Below the pieces are notes generated by a model. That model was not told the origin of the DNA. It made no database searches and saw only the letters and a list, made by a program, of their open reading frames with translations. A stretch of 43,460 nt of DNA from positions 60,468 through 103,927 of the forward strand of contig QKYT01000108.1 in assembly GCA_003550305.1 (NCBI GenBank). Direction: 5' to 3'. The position numbers and the translations under genes were made by a program. Source of the DNA: Glomus cerebriforme. Lineage: Eukaryota; Glomeromycota; Glomeromycetes; Glomerales; Glomeraceae. Positions 9,951-21,556 of this stretch are shown here, piece by piece; within the stretch, counting starts at the first letter, position 1; each line of letters opens with the position of its first letter.

Positions 9951-10464
9951 ATAGATATCCTAAACCCTTCGGGTAAATTAATAATCTTAATTACAAAAAT
10001 GAATCTTATGACCAAAAACTTTGATGAATGCAAAATGACTCATTTCAACAAAGATATTCAGACTATTATAAAAATGCAAAAACTTTGATAAATGCAATGA
10101 CTCATTCATCAAAGAGATATTCAAGCCAATCTCTTTGAAAACTTCCTAAAACTGACAAGATTTCAATTTTTATGATTAAATCTAACATATTTATTTGATG
10201 CAAATAAATTATTATCAACACGAAGAAAGGATGAAAGATTTTCCCGTACAAAGTTTTAAAAAATAATAAATTGTGCCCTTTGTTCCAAACATTCTCAATC
10301 ATTCAATGTTATTCCTAAAGAACGTATTTTCTGTACATTTTAAAGCGATTAGTAAGTTCAAGTTTCGAAACATTTATCTAAATTATCATTCAAATACCAA
10401 AATTAATAAACCTCTTTTTTTCAAAAAAAAAAAAAAAGGTCAAAGTTTTAAATTTAAATCGAAA
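9951..10464. promoter_or_regulatory. Spacer and probable promoter of the methyltransferase gene
   Basis: No convincing gene. Two near-copies of a segment like AACTTTGATGAATGCAAAATGACTCATT (10,018-10,045 and 10,080-10,105) form a local direct repeat. A run of A ends about 28 bp upstream of the methyltransferase ATG. Frames on both strands here lack family resemblance. Confidence 0.35.
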
Positions 10465-11450
10465 ATGTCAACTTTCGCTCATTCCGATTTTGATAGTGCT
10501 GCTTATAATGCTTATCGTCCCATGTAAGCCAATAATTTGACCATATCCAATCGACTGATATTTTCAAAATTTATTCTTTTACCAAAATTTTAATATTTAT
10601 CATAGCTACGGCCAAAATGTATATGAAAAAATTTATTCATTTCATAAATCTCATAATGGTCAATTTGATACTGCGCTTGACATTGGTACGGGAACTGGAC
10701 AAGTTGCATCTGAATTATCCAATTCATTTAAACAAGTTTACGCGACTGATATTTCTCCCATAATGTTACAAAATGCAATTAAAAAATCAAATGTTTCATA
10801 TTCACTTTCCACCGCAGAAGATTTATCTCAAATTTCATCTAATTCTGTTGATTTAATTACTACAGCGCAAGCAGCTCATTGGTTTAATATGACAGAATTT
10901 TATAAGGAAACTTTTCGTGTGTTAAAACCTCACGGAACTTTAGCAATATGGGCTTACGGTCATAATATTTTAAAAGATTATCCAAATTTCAGACAATTAA
11001 TGAAAAAATTTATTGAGGATGATGATAAATTAGGCCCTTATTGGGACAAAGGAAGAGAATCTGTAGATAATTTATATAGAGATTTTAAAATTCCTGAAGA
11101 AAAATTTCAAAATATTAAATGGGAAATTTATGATGGTGATGAAACTCCAAATACTGAGCCACTCATACAAACCACGTGGGATATCACTCGATTGACAAAA
11201 TATTTTAAGGTAAAATGTAATTTCTATTCTTGAAATTGTTTTCCTTACAAAATATACTTTAAACTAAAAATAATTTATCTTTGGTTAGACATGGAGCGCT
11301 TACAAAAATTATTTGGCAGCCAATCCCAATTTGCCAGATCCCATTGATATGCACATTGCCGACATAAGACAACTTAATGGGTGGAAACATAACGAAGTAT
11401 TACAAGTTTGTTGGCAAAGCGTCTTTATTTTAGCTGAAAGAAAACCCTAA
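10465..11450 (+). CDS. Class I SAM-dependent methyltransferase
   Basis: Three exons (10465-10523, 10606-11209, 11289-11450) join in frame to 274 aa. The protein probably methylates a small molecule in the cytosol using S-adenosylmethionine. Motif I DIGTGTG sits at residues 45-51, an acidic motif II (ATDIS) follows, then DLITTAQAAHWF and the RVLKPHGTLAIWAYG strand typical of methyltransferase_11 proteins. The C-terminus (VLQVCWQSVFILAERKP) matches the end of the yeast Tmt1/Crg1-type family, which methylates trans-aconitate or related acids. That family link is from general resemblance and the substrate is inferred. The first exon is only 59 nt; its ATG gives the expected short N-terminus before RPIYG. 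A decayed copy of its 3' end lies downstream. Confidence 0.85.
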
Positions 11451-12335
11451 TACTTTAATAGCATTTTGGATAATAATTTAAGGAATTTTTAATATTGCTC
11501 ATTACATTTATGGTAGCTATTTTTTTTTTTTTTTTGATTTGTTATAATTTAAGGAAAAATATTTATTAGAAAGAAAGAGAAATGTCAGAACCAATTATAA
11601 AATGTGTAATTCCATCTTTTTAATAAAATAAAACTGTTATCTTTAAAGTTGAATTGATTCAAAAACTAACTGCTACGTAATGATCGAGAATATTTATAAA
11701 CCATAAACAGCAAATATTTTTTTGGGAGGACATCAGGACAAAATATAAGAACTTCTTACTTATAATCATAACCATACCATTAGTATTAAGTATGGATGAA
11801 AATAATAATATTCTTTTTTAACGACTTTATTTAAAAATACCTGTTGTATGTATGCGGTGACCATAAATAGGTACAAACTACGATCAGTTAATCAAAATTT
11901 GACGTCACAATCATTTATTATTAATTAACATTTATGTGTGGAAAATTTAATGGTGAATTTTTATCCATAAATTTTTTTTTTCCTTACAAAATAGGACAAT
12001 AGGCATGCGATTACAAAATTATTTGATCTACTTATGTATGTAATAACACGGAAAGCCACATATCACAATAAGAATATTATCAGGAAACCTGGCGGATAAT
12101 ATTTATTTATCGTTATTATGTTTTTAATAATTTAATAAACCAAACCAAATCAAGGAATCTTTAATGTTACTCATTACAACATTTATGCAGTTTTTAATCT
12201 GGGATATTTCTAATTTATGTACATAATATATTGAAATCATGATGATGTCATATATTCTGACAATAAAATCTACATTTAATTTTTTTTTTTTTTTTGTATT
12301 TCATCTGTCTTTTTTGTTCGATGAAATAACAAAAA
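11451..12335. other. Spacer between methyltransferase and histidine kinase genes
   Basis: Contains the methyltransferase 3' UTR, T tracts (for example 11,520-11,535), a relic of a partial duplication (11,975-12,195) and, presumably, the histidine kinase promoter. No intact gene is present. Confidence 0.4.
11975..12195 (+). pseudogene. Relic duplication of the methyltransferase 3' end
   Basis: Three collinear anchors match the intron 2/exon 3/3' UTR region of the gene upstream: CCTTACAAAATA (11,981-11,992 and 11,243-11,254), CATG followed by TTACAAAATTATTTG (12,004-12,026 and 11,290-11,315), and GGAATCTTTAATGTTACTCATTACA (12,155-12,179 against about 11,481-11,505). The text between anchors has diverged beyond recognition and the frame is gone. 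An old tandem duplication that decayed is the simplest reading; gene conversion or chance in AT-rich DNA are alternatives. Confidence 0.45.
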
Positions 12336-15300
12336 ATGTCACCCCTAAAGAAGTTGAATTGGTCAAATTATCATACCATGCTTGACTGTCTAATACCTAA
12401 AAATATATTGAATCAAGGTAACCTAAAAATTTTTATATTATTTAACGAAAATGCCTTTTACCATAATTTCTCTCAATTATTAAAAATAAAAGTTTTTCTT
12501 TATGAAATTCACTTTTTTTTCACATTCAAGTAAATATAATTACTTGGATCAATCATTTAATTGTAATCATAGTAATCATATATTAATTCATTATACTTTT
12601 TTTAAATAATAATGAAAAACAGATTATGAAAGGGATTATTTGGCCCGACGTGAATTATTACAAGCTCGCGCTATAGTCACTGTTATAGTTTCAGCGATGA
12701 TGGCTCTAATTATACAACTTGTTATAAACTTTTACTTATCGTACAAAGACATTACGCTACCAAATATTGCTTGGTCTATTTCTTTCATTGGAACTTTAAT
12801 TTGTGCAGGTATTCATAATTTTAATTTTCAAACTGATTGCAGAATTCTACATTTCAATAATTTTTTTTCAGACGATGGATTAAAATATTAAATTATCTGT
12901 TCAAATTCTTTTACCGGAATTTCCGGCAGAATTTAATACTGCGTCAAAGATTTCTCGTCTGTCACGTGCCGTTAATTCCAACGATTCTTTTTTGTATTAA
13001 TCTGTTTCGTAATTTAATTTAGCAATATTATGTTTTGTACCTTCGGGAATGATTACAATATCTCAAGCTGCAAAAGTTGGAATTTATTTCTTCTTATCAA
13101 TATCGGCTTATACGTCTTGTATAGGAAGTGGTAGTGCATTGAATTTAAAATTTATTTCGCGCAAAAAGTCAATTATGCTTTATTCATTTACTTATTTTTT
13201 TGATCAGGATTCCAAGCGCTAAGTCATGCAAATTTTTTTGTTGTGCCGCCTTTCGGGTAAGCTCGTGATTTTCACATGTTTTAATATATTAACTAATATT
13301 GACGAAATATTTGTATTATTCCTCTTTTTTTTAAAAAGTTATATTTTTGTTTCCAAAGACTTTGGAAAGCAGACCACAATATTAGTATGCATAATACATG
13401 TCATAGCCTTTTTCCGGTGAGAAAAAATTTTTCTTTAATTTGGCGCAGCAATTCAACGTTGATATTATCGAATCCGTCATTATCTTAAGACATTTGTTCT
13501 TATGGATTTTAGGTCAATCGGAAGAGAAATAAATCCAATATCATCAAGCGGTTGGGTTGTCTGTGACGTTTATATACTATGTTTCGTATATTTCTTATTT
13601 GTAGGTGTATTCAACATTGACAATTTAGTTGTGAATCTTTTTTTCTATCCATATCGTCTGAATTTCGTATGGCTTTTTTAGGTAGCTTACGAACAAGAAT
13701 TTCAATCCAACCAAGAACGAACACAAAAATCATTAGATGAAGTAAGTGTAAATAAATAGATTTTTATTGTAAATTAAATGAATTAAAAATTCTTTCATCT
13801 GTAAAATAGGCAAGATCTGCCGCGACCGCCAAATCGATGTTCATTTCGAACGTTAGCCATGGTAAAGGCAGTAAAGACATTTAGGAAATTTAAACGATTA
13901 CTAATTAAATTTTTTTGTTGCAATTTTTTTTTATTCTACTAGAATTACGAACGGTAAGTGCAAAGTTTTTATCGAATTCATTTTTTTATTATAAAGTGTC
14001 TAATTTTATAACATTATGAATTATTTATCACACGAAGCCACTACATGGTACGTGAACGAAAAAAATATAGATTTTCCCATTTAATATACTGTATATCGTT
14101 ATTTTATTAATTGATATATCTGCTTTTTGTAGGAATACTTGCTACAGTTGAAATTTTAACAAAAACACAATTAAATGAATCTCAACGTACTTTACTTAAC
14201 GCAATTGAAAGTTGTGGAACAAATTTAATATCGGTAAATAGCAAGATTGATGAAAAATTTTATATTGATAACATTATATTTTAATCATCTATTTTATTTT
14301 AACATAGGTAGTAAATCAAGTTTTGACTTATGCAAGAATTGAACATGGTAAATTGGAGCTGGTAAGATTTAATATACCATTTTTTTTAAAAAAAAATTAT
14401 AAATAATTATAATGTGGTTTTTTATTTTATTTTATTTTTTTTTACTTCTATTATTTATTAGGAACATAATGTTTTTGATATATATACCGTTATGCAAGAA
14501 ATAGGCGATGGTAAGAAGAAGAATAATATATATTATTTGTCAGATTTTTTTTTTTTTTTGCATAATATAGAACATTATCTTTTTGAAAAAATATTTGTTT
14601 TTAGGTTTGGCGCCCATACCCGAAAGAAAAAATTTGGATTTTTTTGTTTGTGTGGAAACGGATCCTTTGCAAAGGTTTCTTGTGGGAGACGTTGGTGTTT
14701 TACGTCAAATTATTTTGAATGTAATTTAAATATATAATTATTTTTATAATATATATATTTTTTTGAGTCGTTGATTTTTAGAATTTGACAGCTTAATATT
14801 TTCTACTTTGATTTTAGCTTCTCGGAAATGCGGTATATAAATGTTTATGAAAATTCATTTCTTTTATATTAAATTTATCAATTATATCAAATCTCAAATC
14901 ACGAAAATTTCGTTAGATAAAATTTACTGATAAAGGAAGAATTGAATTAATTACAATTGAAATAACCGGTGAAGACGAAAAAGATGGACAAAAACAATTA
15001 AAACTACAAGATAGTACATCCTCCGTTTCTCATCCTGTTGGACAACTTTCTGAATTTAATGAAGCTCCTAAAGCTATAATTAAAATTGATGTAAACGATA
15101 CAGGATGTGGTATTGCACCTGATTTTATATCTCATATGTACCAGCCATTTTCACAGGTTTGCTAATTATATTTAAGTTTAGTACTTAAAAAAGGGAGAAC
15201 AAATTTTTTTCAATAGCGTTTATATATTTATTGTAGGAAGATTCTTCATTAAGGAGAAAATTTGAAGGAACTGGATTAGGTCTTAGCATTGTTAAAGGTA

Positions 15301-17476
15301 AAGATGATCTTAATTTAATGCGTATCTCTTATATTTCTAATTCTAAAACAAATTTCAGGTCTTCTTGACATGATGCATAGCCAACTTGAAGTTGATTCAA
15401 AACTTGAACAAGGCAGTAAATTTTCTTTTAGGCTCGAATTACCAATTTCAGACCGCCTCGATGATATGCACCCTTCTCCTCTTCCATTCGATCATAAATA
15501 TTTAAAACTTCCTCCATCGGAACAAGAAAATTTAATAAAAAGACTACGTTCCTTATCATATGTCGTCTTAAATCTAGAAAATTTTTTACTTTCACAAAGA
15601 ATAACACGTTACTTGGATCGATGGAAATTTAGCTATAGACTATTAAGTAAGGATAATTTGAAATTTGAATGTAGAAAACAACACGCTGATATTGTTATTT
15701 TGAATGATAATATTAATGATTTGGAGTTGTTTTTAAATGAGTTTATACAATACTATCGAAAACCGAAAAAAACTATGGAGATAGAAGAGGAAAGTGTTGA
15801 AAAATTTATGAAAGAAAGACAACAACGTGTAATATTTTTTAGCACAATAGAAAATTACCAACAAGCTGAAACTCTTTTAATGAAATATAAACCACATAGT
15901 GCTATAGTAATAACGAAACCTGCGGGTCCTGTTAAAATTTTAACAGCCATTATAAAAGCTATGGAATCTGAAGAGTTTTCAATTAATAAGTATGATAGCA
16001 TGATGAAAGCCCAGGAAGAAAAGAAAAGATCAATTAGAGAGGAATGTATTGATTTTATTAAAGGTTCAAATAATAAGTTTGGTACAATGGATATTGGACC
16101 AAGTGGTGAATTAACAATTAGTCCAAGTAGACTTACACCACCTTTAATGTTTGAAAGAATTATGTCTGAAAATGATAAAACTATTTCTGATCAAGAACAA
16201 TTAAAAGAGAGGTCGAATATACAATTAGAGACTAAAGTCGTCAAGAAGAAATATGAGAAAACAATGCAAAAAGATCCAAAAGATGTATCATTTTTAATAG
16301 TTGAGGTAAATATTACAATTTTAAATTAATTAATTTATTTATTATCGAACTTTCATCCTTTTGGAATTGATTATAGGATAATAAAATCAATGAGATGATT
16401 TTAACAACAATGTTAAAACAATCGGGATATTATAATTTTGATATTGCGAATAATGGTCTTGAAGGTTAAAAATTAATTATAATCTTTTTATATATAAAAT
16501 ATATATAATTTTTTTTTTATGTGTATAATAATATTTTTTTTTTCAATATAGCTATTGAAAAATTTATAAAGAAATCGTATGATATAATATTTATGGTATG
16601 CAAAAATAACACGATGTTTAATAATGAATTCGAATTTTAAAATATATTTACCAATTTATTTACAGGACCTTCAAATGCCAATATGTGATGGTGTAAGCTA
16701 TTATCTCCGCTTTAATATATCTATCTACGTGTAATTTCTTTTTAACATATAAGCCTTTTCTTTATTCCATGTGATAGATTGTAGCAACGAAAGAAGTAAG
16801 TTATCTATCTCTTTTACGCATTTATTTATACAATTCACAATTCAATGTTTGGATTAAAAAAAGATACGGAAAATTGAACGTGGAGAAGAATCATGTTTAT
16901 CGCAATCATCTTCCTCAAGACCAGAATCACCAAGTCCGAACAATGCACATATGATTGGTAGAAAACGAAGAAAGAAGGCTATAATTGTTGCAATGACCGG
17001 ACTTGCTTCAAATGTATATAAAGATTGAGAATTATTTATTGCGATAATTTCTAAAGTTTTTTTTACGAATGTGTACTAATTGAACTTAAAAAATTAATCG
17101 ATATGCTTAAATAGGAAGATAGCCAAGTCGCGGTATAAAACATTTTTTTATTTTTATAAAATAAAAAATTTTCTTTCTTCTCATTTTTTAATTTCTTTTT
17201 CCTTTTGTAATGAATAAATTTAGGAAGCAGCTGGATGTAACGAATTTTTGACGAAGTAAATTTAAACCAAATTGAGCAAAAATTTATTTTATTCATTTTT
17301 GCGAATTTTTAATTGTAACATAATATTAATTCAGGCCAGTATCGATAAAAACTTTAAATGGACGTATGGAAAATTGGACGAAAGAAGTAATAAAGGCGGA
17401 AGAAGAAGCAATATCATCGTCAGAGGAAGAAAATGATTACGATAATCAAAAAGTTTTTGAAAAATCATTTGTGTAA
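12336..17476 (+). CDS. Membrane-bound hybrid histidine kinase (26 exons)
   Basis: Exons: 12336-12417, 12623-12808, 13023-13130, 13208-13256, 13339-13416, 13513-13600, 13682-13741, 13810-13861, 13943-13953, 14038-14047, 14133-14233, 14308-14361, 14462-14510, 14605-14720, 14818-14832, 14917-15156, 15237-15297, 15359-16305, 16377-16464, 16552-16595, 16666-16692, 16778-16795, 16864-17013, 17115-17132, 17224-17255, 17335-17476; 941 aa, all phases close. The N-terminus has about five or six membrane helices (residues ~35-205). The kinase core has an H-box with His234 (SHELRTPLHG), an N-box (LLGNA, Asn352), DTGCGI (Asp414) and GTGLGLS. A degenerate receiver-like segment (about 510-680, ending VITKPAGP) precedes a true receiver with acidic E769/D770, phospho-Asp814 (DLQMP), Thr873 and Lys895 (KPVS). 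It should pass phosphate from His to Asp and on to an Hpt protein. The stimulus is unknown. The weakest joint is exon 2 to exon 3, across a 214-bp intron. Confidence 0.85.
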
Positions 17477-17717
17477 AAAAAAAAACTATTCATATAAATA
17501 GTTATTATTTCTCGTGATCTATTACGAATTCTAGGTATTAAAAACCTGTTTTAATATATATTGTATAAATACACAAAATCTTTTGTTACGTAATGTTAAA
17601 TCTCGATTCGAATATAATTTCTCACACTAATTGTTTGTGGCTGTAAATTATTAATGATTTGAAAAGCATATATAAAGGGAAGAAATGGAAAAAATTTTCT
17701 TTATTTGATATTTGACA

Positions 17718-18683
17718 ATGGAATCTACTTCATCCCAAACCATTACAATTTATAATGAAAAAAGTATAACATTTGATATTCCAGGATGGGGACATACACA
17801 AGTATTAGTTAACGAATCAATGAATGCACAGGATCTTTATTTGTTTGTTGGACTTGATAATATTAACATTTATCAAGTTGTTTATAGAATTGATAATTTA
17901 GTCTTAGAAGCTAGTAAAGATGAAAGTATTAAATTTATCTATGAAACATGTGATGATAAAGTTGTTCAAGTTATTCATATTTTAGAAAATGTTATTGAAA
18001 TTGATGGTAGTAGCAGTCGTAATATTGAAAATAGCGAACTTTGGCAATTTTCTAAAGATTTATTTTATGTGGCATTACAAGAAATTAAATTCCTAATAGT
18101 AAGTTTCCTTATTTTGTGTATTATAGTTTCAAACATACACTTATTCATTTATGTCTTATCATAGAAGGACCTAGATATTAAGGCTATTTTTTATGATATT
18201 TGGCAAGACCTCAAATTCTTACTAGAAGTTCTTGGTCTGAAAGGAATGTGTTTAAGTATATGGAGAGCGATTAAATATGTATTTGTAAGTAATTTAAATT
18301 TTTTTTTTTTTAAAAAATAAGAATTTATGTATTAATCTCCTCATATTCGTAAAGGAAACATTTGATTATCGAGCTATATTGGATGTTGTTGGAAGACTCT
18401 TTTTGGTAATGTTAAAAATTGCATACATTGCATGCAATTGTTACATCGTTTGATATATAAATCATTTTTTTTTTTTTTTAGGAAATGATTAATTCAAAGG
18501 AGATATGCTCTGGTACTTGGCAAGATATTAAATTTTTATATGTAAATTCTTTTTTATTTTTTATTATTTATTATTATTTTTTTTTTTTTTTTGAGTATAC
18601 ATGTCCATGTAGAAATATAAAATTAATTAAATTATTATTCAATGTAGGATTCTTTCAGAATTCGAGATACCAATCATTCGTGA
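17718..18683 (+). CDS. Unrecognised 215-aa protein with exon-matched helical repeats
   Basis: Exons 17718-18098, 18165-18284, 18355-18405, 18482-18541 and 18648-18683 join in frame to 215 aa, with consensus splice sites, most with GTAAGT-like donors, and all introns in phase 0. The first ATG of the frame is used. The N-terminal ~110 residues look globular and beta-rich, starting MESTSSQTITIYNE. The C-terminal half is a string of ~17-21 residue amphipathic units (KAIFYDIWQDLKFLLE, CLSIWRAIKYVFE, AILDVVGRLFLE, SGTWQDIKFLY). Exons 3 and 4 each encode about one unit, and exon 2 about two. No signal peptide and no motif known to me. It starts 241 bp after the histidine kinase stop, on the same strand, which does not by itself indicate a functional link. 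Confidence 0.7.
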
Positions 18684-19320
18684 ATAGGAATATTTTTTTT
18701 TAAAAAAAAACTGATTGGATAATTGAACAGAATCATAATTAGCTTTGTTATATAATAATCTGCTGTATTTGCTATTTTTATTTGAATCACATTTATCTAT
18801 ATAAAGTGTTATTAAAATCCTTTTTAAAGGGACGCAAAAAAAAAAAAAAAAAAAAATTCCAAACATGATTCCATGATCTCTAGATTGGTCGAATGAATAG
18901 TAAACCTTCCCTCAAATCTATCAAGTCCTAGTAGATTGATTTTTTTATTTCAAAAAAATGAGAGAACGTCATTAAAAAGTTCAAGTTTTGGACTATATAA
19001 TATTATATGAATTATGTTATCGATAAAAAAATATTGTAGCATCAAAATTCTTCACGCTTTTTTTCGACCAGCTACATTTCTTATTTACTACTTAAATACC
19101 AATCACGTTAACTTCATACTACTCTTAAGTGTTATTCGAAAATAGGTCCATATAGAAATTTTTTTTTGGTTTTTTCTTCACTTAACTTTTAAAGTATATG
19201 ATCGGTGATCGTCTCACAAATGATATACTGTTATCAATAAGCTGTCAAATAGTACGTACATCTTCAGTTTACCTTCAAAAAATAAAAAATACTGGAAATC
19301 ACCTAGGAAAATAGTAAAAA
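18684..19320. promoter_or_regulatory. Spacer and probable ATG3 promoter
   Basis: No gene seen on either strand. Contains A tracts (for example 18,836-18,855) and the mixed-composition region ahead of ATG3, including several ATTA and GATA-like words of no proven meaning. Confidence 0.35.
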
Positions 19321-20965
19321 ATGAATTCGGTTCAAAGTCTTTTCTTTGGTATTCGTGAATATCTTAGTCCTGTATTAAAAAACTCAAAGTTCAAAGAAAC
19401 TGGCTGCATTACACCGGAAGAAGTAAGATATTATTGTCTCTTTTTTTTTGCGTGTATTGTATTACATCGTAAACCACTTGAAAGTTACTAGGACTTAATT
19501 CTCCGATACTTGGGTTTTTCTCTAGTTTGAAGCAGCTGGTGACTTTTTGGTATACAAATGTCCAACATGGAAATGGTAAAAATATATATATATATATATA
19601 GAAAATTCTGATATGCGAGAAAGTAAATCATTTTTTTTTTTTTTTCTTATAAAGGGAAAGCGGCGAAGTAAGTAAAAGAAGAGATTATTTACCTGCTGAA
19701 AAGCAATTCCTTATCACAAGAAATGGTATGAAATCTAAATAGATTAGTTTGATTATAACATTTGTTATACATAATTTTTCGATTAATATATTTGTTTATT
19801 AGTACCATGTTTTAGACGCGTTAAGCAAATGGAATATACCGAAGAGGATTCAGAAACTCAAATTGAGACCGAAGATGGTGAGGAAGCATGGGTTGCAACT
19901 CATAGTGGTCGTGGTATGTTAAGATGTATTCAATAATTTATATTTGCTGATTTGACATTTTTAATTAATTTAGAATGAATATAATTATTTTTCCATATAA
20001 GTTGCTGCAAATATTGAGGAAATTGTGCAGCAAATTGAGGGTGAAGATGACGAAGTCACCAAAATGATGAGTAACATTGCAATTGTACCGGAAAATGATA
20101 AAGAGGAAGTTGATATTCCTGATCTTGATGATATTCCGGATATTGAAGATGAGGGTGTTGTTGAAGAAGATGATCCTGTAAATTATCAATAATTTTTTAA
20201 AAAAAAGACATTTCTTTCGCTTTCTTAATTATAAGGATTAATAAGTCTATTACGTAATTTAGGCGGCGTTAAATACACCGAGTAATGTGGTTTCTTCAAA
20301 CGACGATGGTCCTAGGTATGTGTATTTTTATAAACAATTCTACTTTTTTTTTTATTTCATTAATAATTATGGATTTTATCATTATAAGTGACAAGATTCT
20401 TCAAGTACGAACATATGATGTATTTATTACCTATGATAAATATTATCAAACTCCACGTATGTGGTTATTTGGTTATGATGAGGTAAATCTAATTAATTTT
20501 TTTGCGAATTTATTTTGCATATTCTAATTTTGTCTTATTAACTTGATTAAGCACCGACGGCCTTTGACATCAATTCAAATATTTGAAGATATTTCTCAAG
20601 ATTATGCTAAAAAAACAGTTACTATTGAGACACACCCACATTTAAATATGTCATTGGCTAGTATTCATCCTTGTCGCCATGCTCAAGTTATGAAAAAGAT
20701 TATTGAAAAGATGAACGAAGAAGCTCTTAAAAAATTTGAACTATTGAAACAACAATACGGAAATTCTCCAAATGCTCCACAAGCTGAACAAGCACAAGTT
20801 AGAGTTGATCAGTAAGTTTTCAAGAATTATGTTTTTGTAAAGTTTTCTTTTTCTCATTCAAATATTTATAATTTTTTCTTAAATCATAGATATCTTATCA
20901 TTTTCTTGAAATTTATGTCTTCAGTGGTCCCAACAATTGATTATGATCATACTATTAGTGCATAG
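19321..20965 (+). CDS. ATG3: Autophagy E2-like enzyme Atg3
   Basis: Nine exons (19321-19422, 19526-19575, 19655-19725, 19803-19913, 20002-20177, 20263-20315, 20389-20482, 20552-20811, 20890-20965) give 330 aa, close to yeast Atg3 (310). Atg3 takes Atg8 from Atg7 and joins it to phosphatidylethanolamine on forming autophagosomes. The N-terminal amphipathic start, [11 protein letters not shown] (the conserved KCPTWxW block), an acidic flexible region (about 110-185), [20 protein letters not shown], and the catalytic IHPCRH with Cys260 in the HPC motif are all present. The C-terminus ([20 protein letters not shown]) matches the family's last helix. All key residues are intact, so it should be active. 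An 11-bp tandem repeat overlaps the stop codon. Confidence 0.95.
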
Positions 20966-21000
20966 ATAGTGCATAGACAGTGCATAGATAATGCATAGAC
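20957..21000. repeat. 11-bp tandem repeat across the ATG3 stop codon
   Basis: Four units of AGTGCATAGA(T/C), the last beginning AATGC, run through the final Ser-Ala codons and TAG (20963-20965) into the 3' UTR. Each unit contains an in-frame-capable TAG, so change in copy number would usually still leave a stop close by. Confidence 0.8.
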
Positions 21001-21556
21001 ATGTATTTTACTTCTACTTACTCTATTTAATTAAATATATGAATACAATATTGTAATGAAGAATCTGATATAATTGTGTTTTTTTTATAATGTGTATTTT
21101 AAGGATTTACTTATTTTAACACTAATTAAATTTTAAAAAAAATACAAGGAACTTTTATTGATTGTATCATGCATTTTAACACAATATATTTATTAAAAAG
21201 TGTTGTTTTGTTTAAAATTTATAAATGTATTATATAATACATGCAATGCTAATATTATTATAGATTATAAATTTTGATTAAATTAAGCTCGTTTTTTAGC
21301 TTTTAATACTTATATTATTAAATTAATAAATTTGTAAAAGAGATTAGTTTTTTTTTAAAAAACAAATCATCTCTCCTACAAAGTACAAGAAACGAAACAG
21401 AAATAAAATAATATTAAAAAGAGAAAAAATCCCTTTTTAAAAAAATAATGAATAATGTCCAGTTTATTTATTATTAAACCTTTTTTTTTCCGTATCCAGT
21501 ACTACCCAAAAAAAAAGTTATAATATGTATATTAATGTATTAATAATTTTTAACAT
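20966..21556. other. Convergent 3' region between ATG3 and the SHE3-like gene
   Basis: Both flanking genes end here. The sequence is AT-rich, with AATAAA-like words usable as poly(A) signals on either strand. No gene or RNA structure is evident apart from the 11-bp repeat at its left edge. Confidence 0.4.

Noticed and set aside
10102..10302. 66-codon minus-strand frame
   Set aside because: No family resemblance and it overlaps a local direct repeat ahead of the methyltransferase.
16666..16692. Donor GTGTAA at 16691 for the histidine kinase exon ending DLQMPICDG
   Set aside because: The overlapping GTAAGC at 16693 is a better donor and keeps phase 0 into IVATKE.
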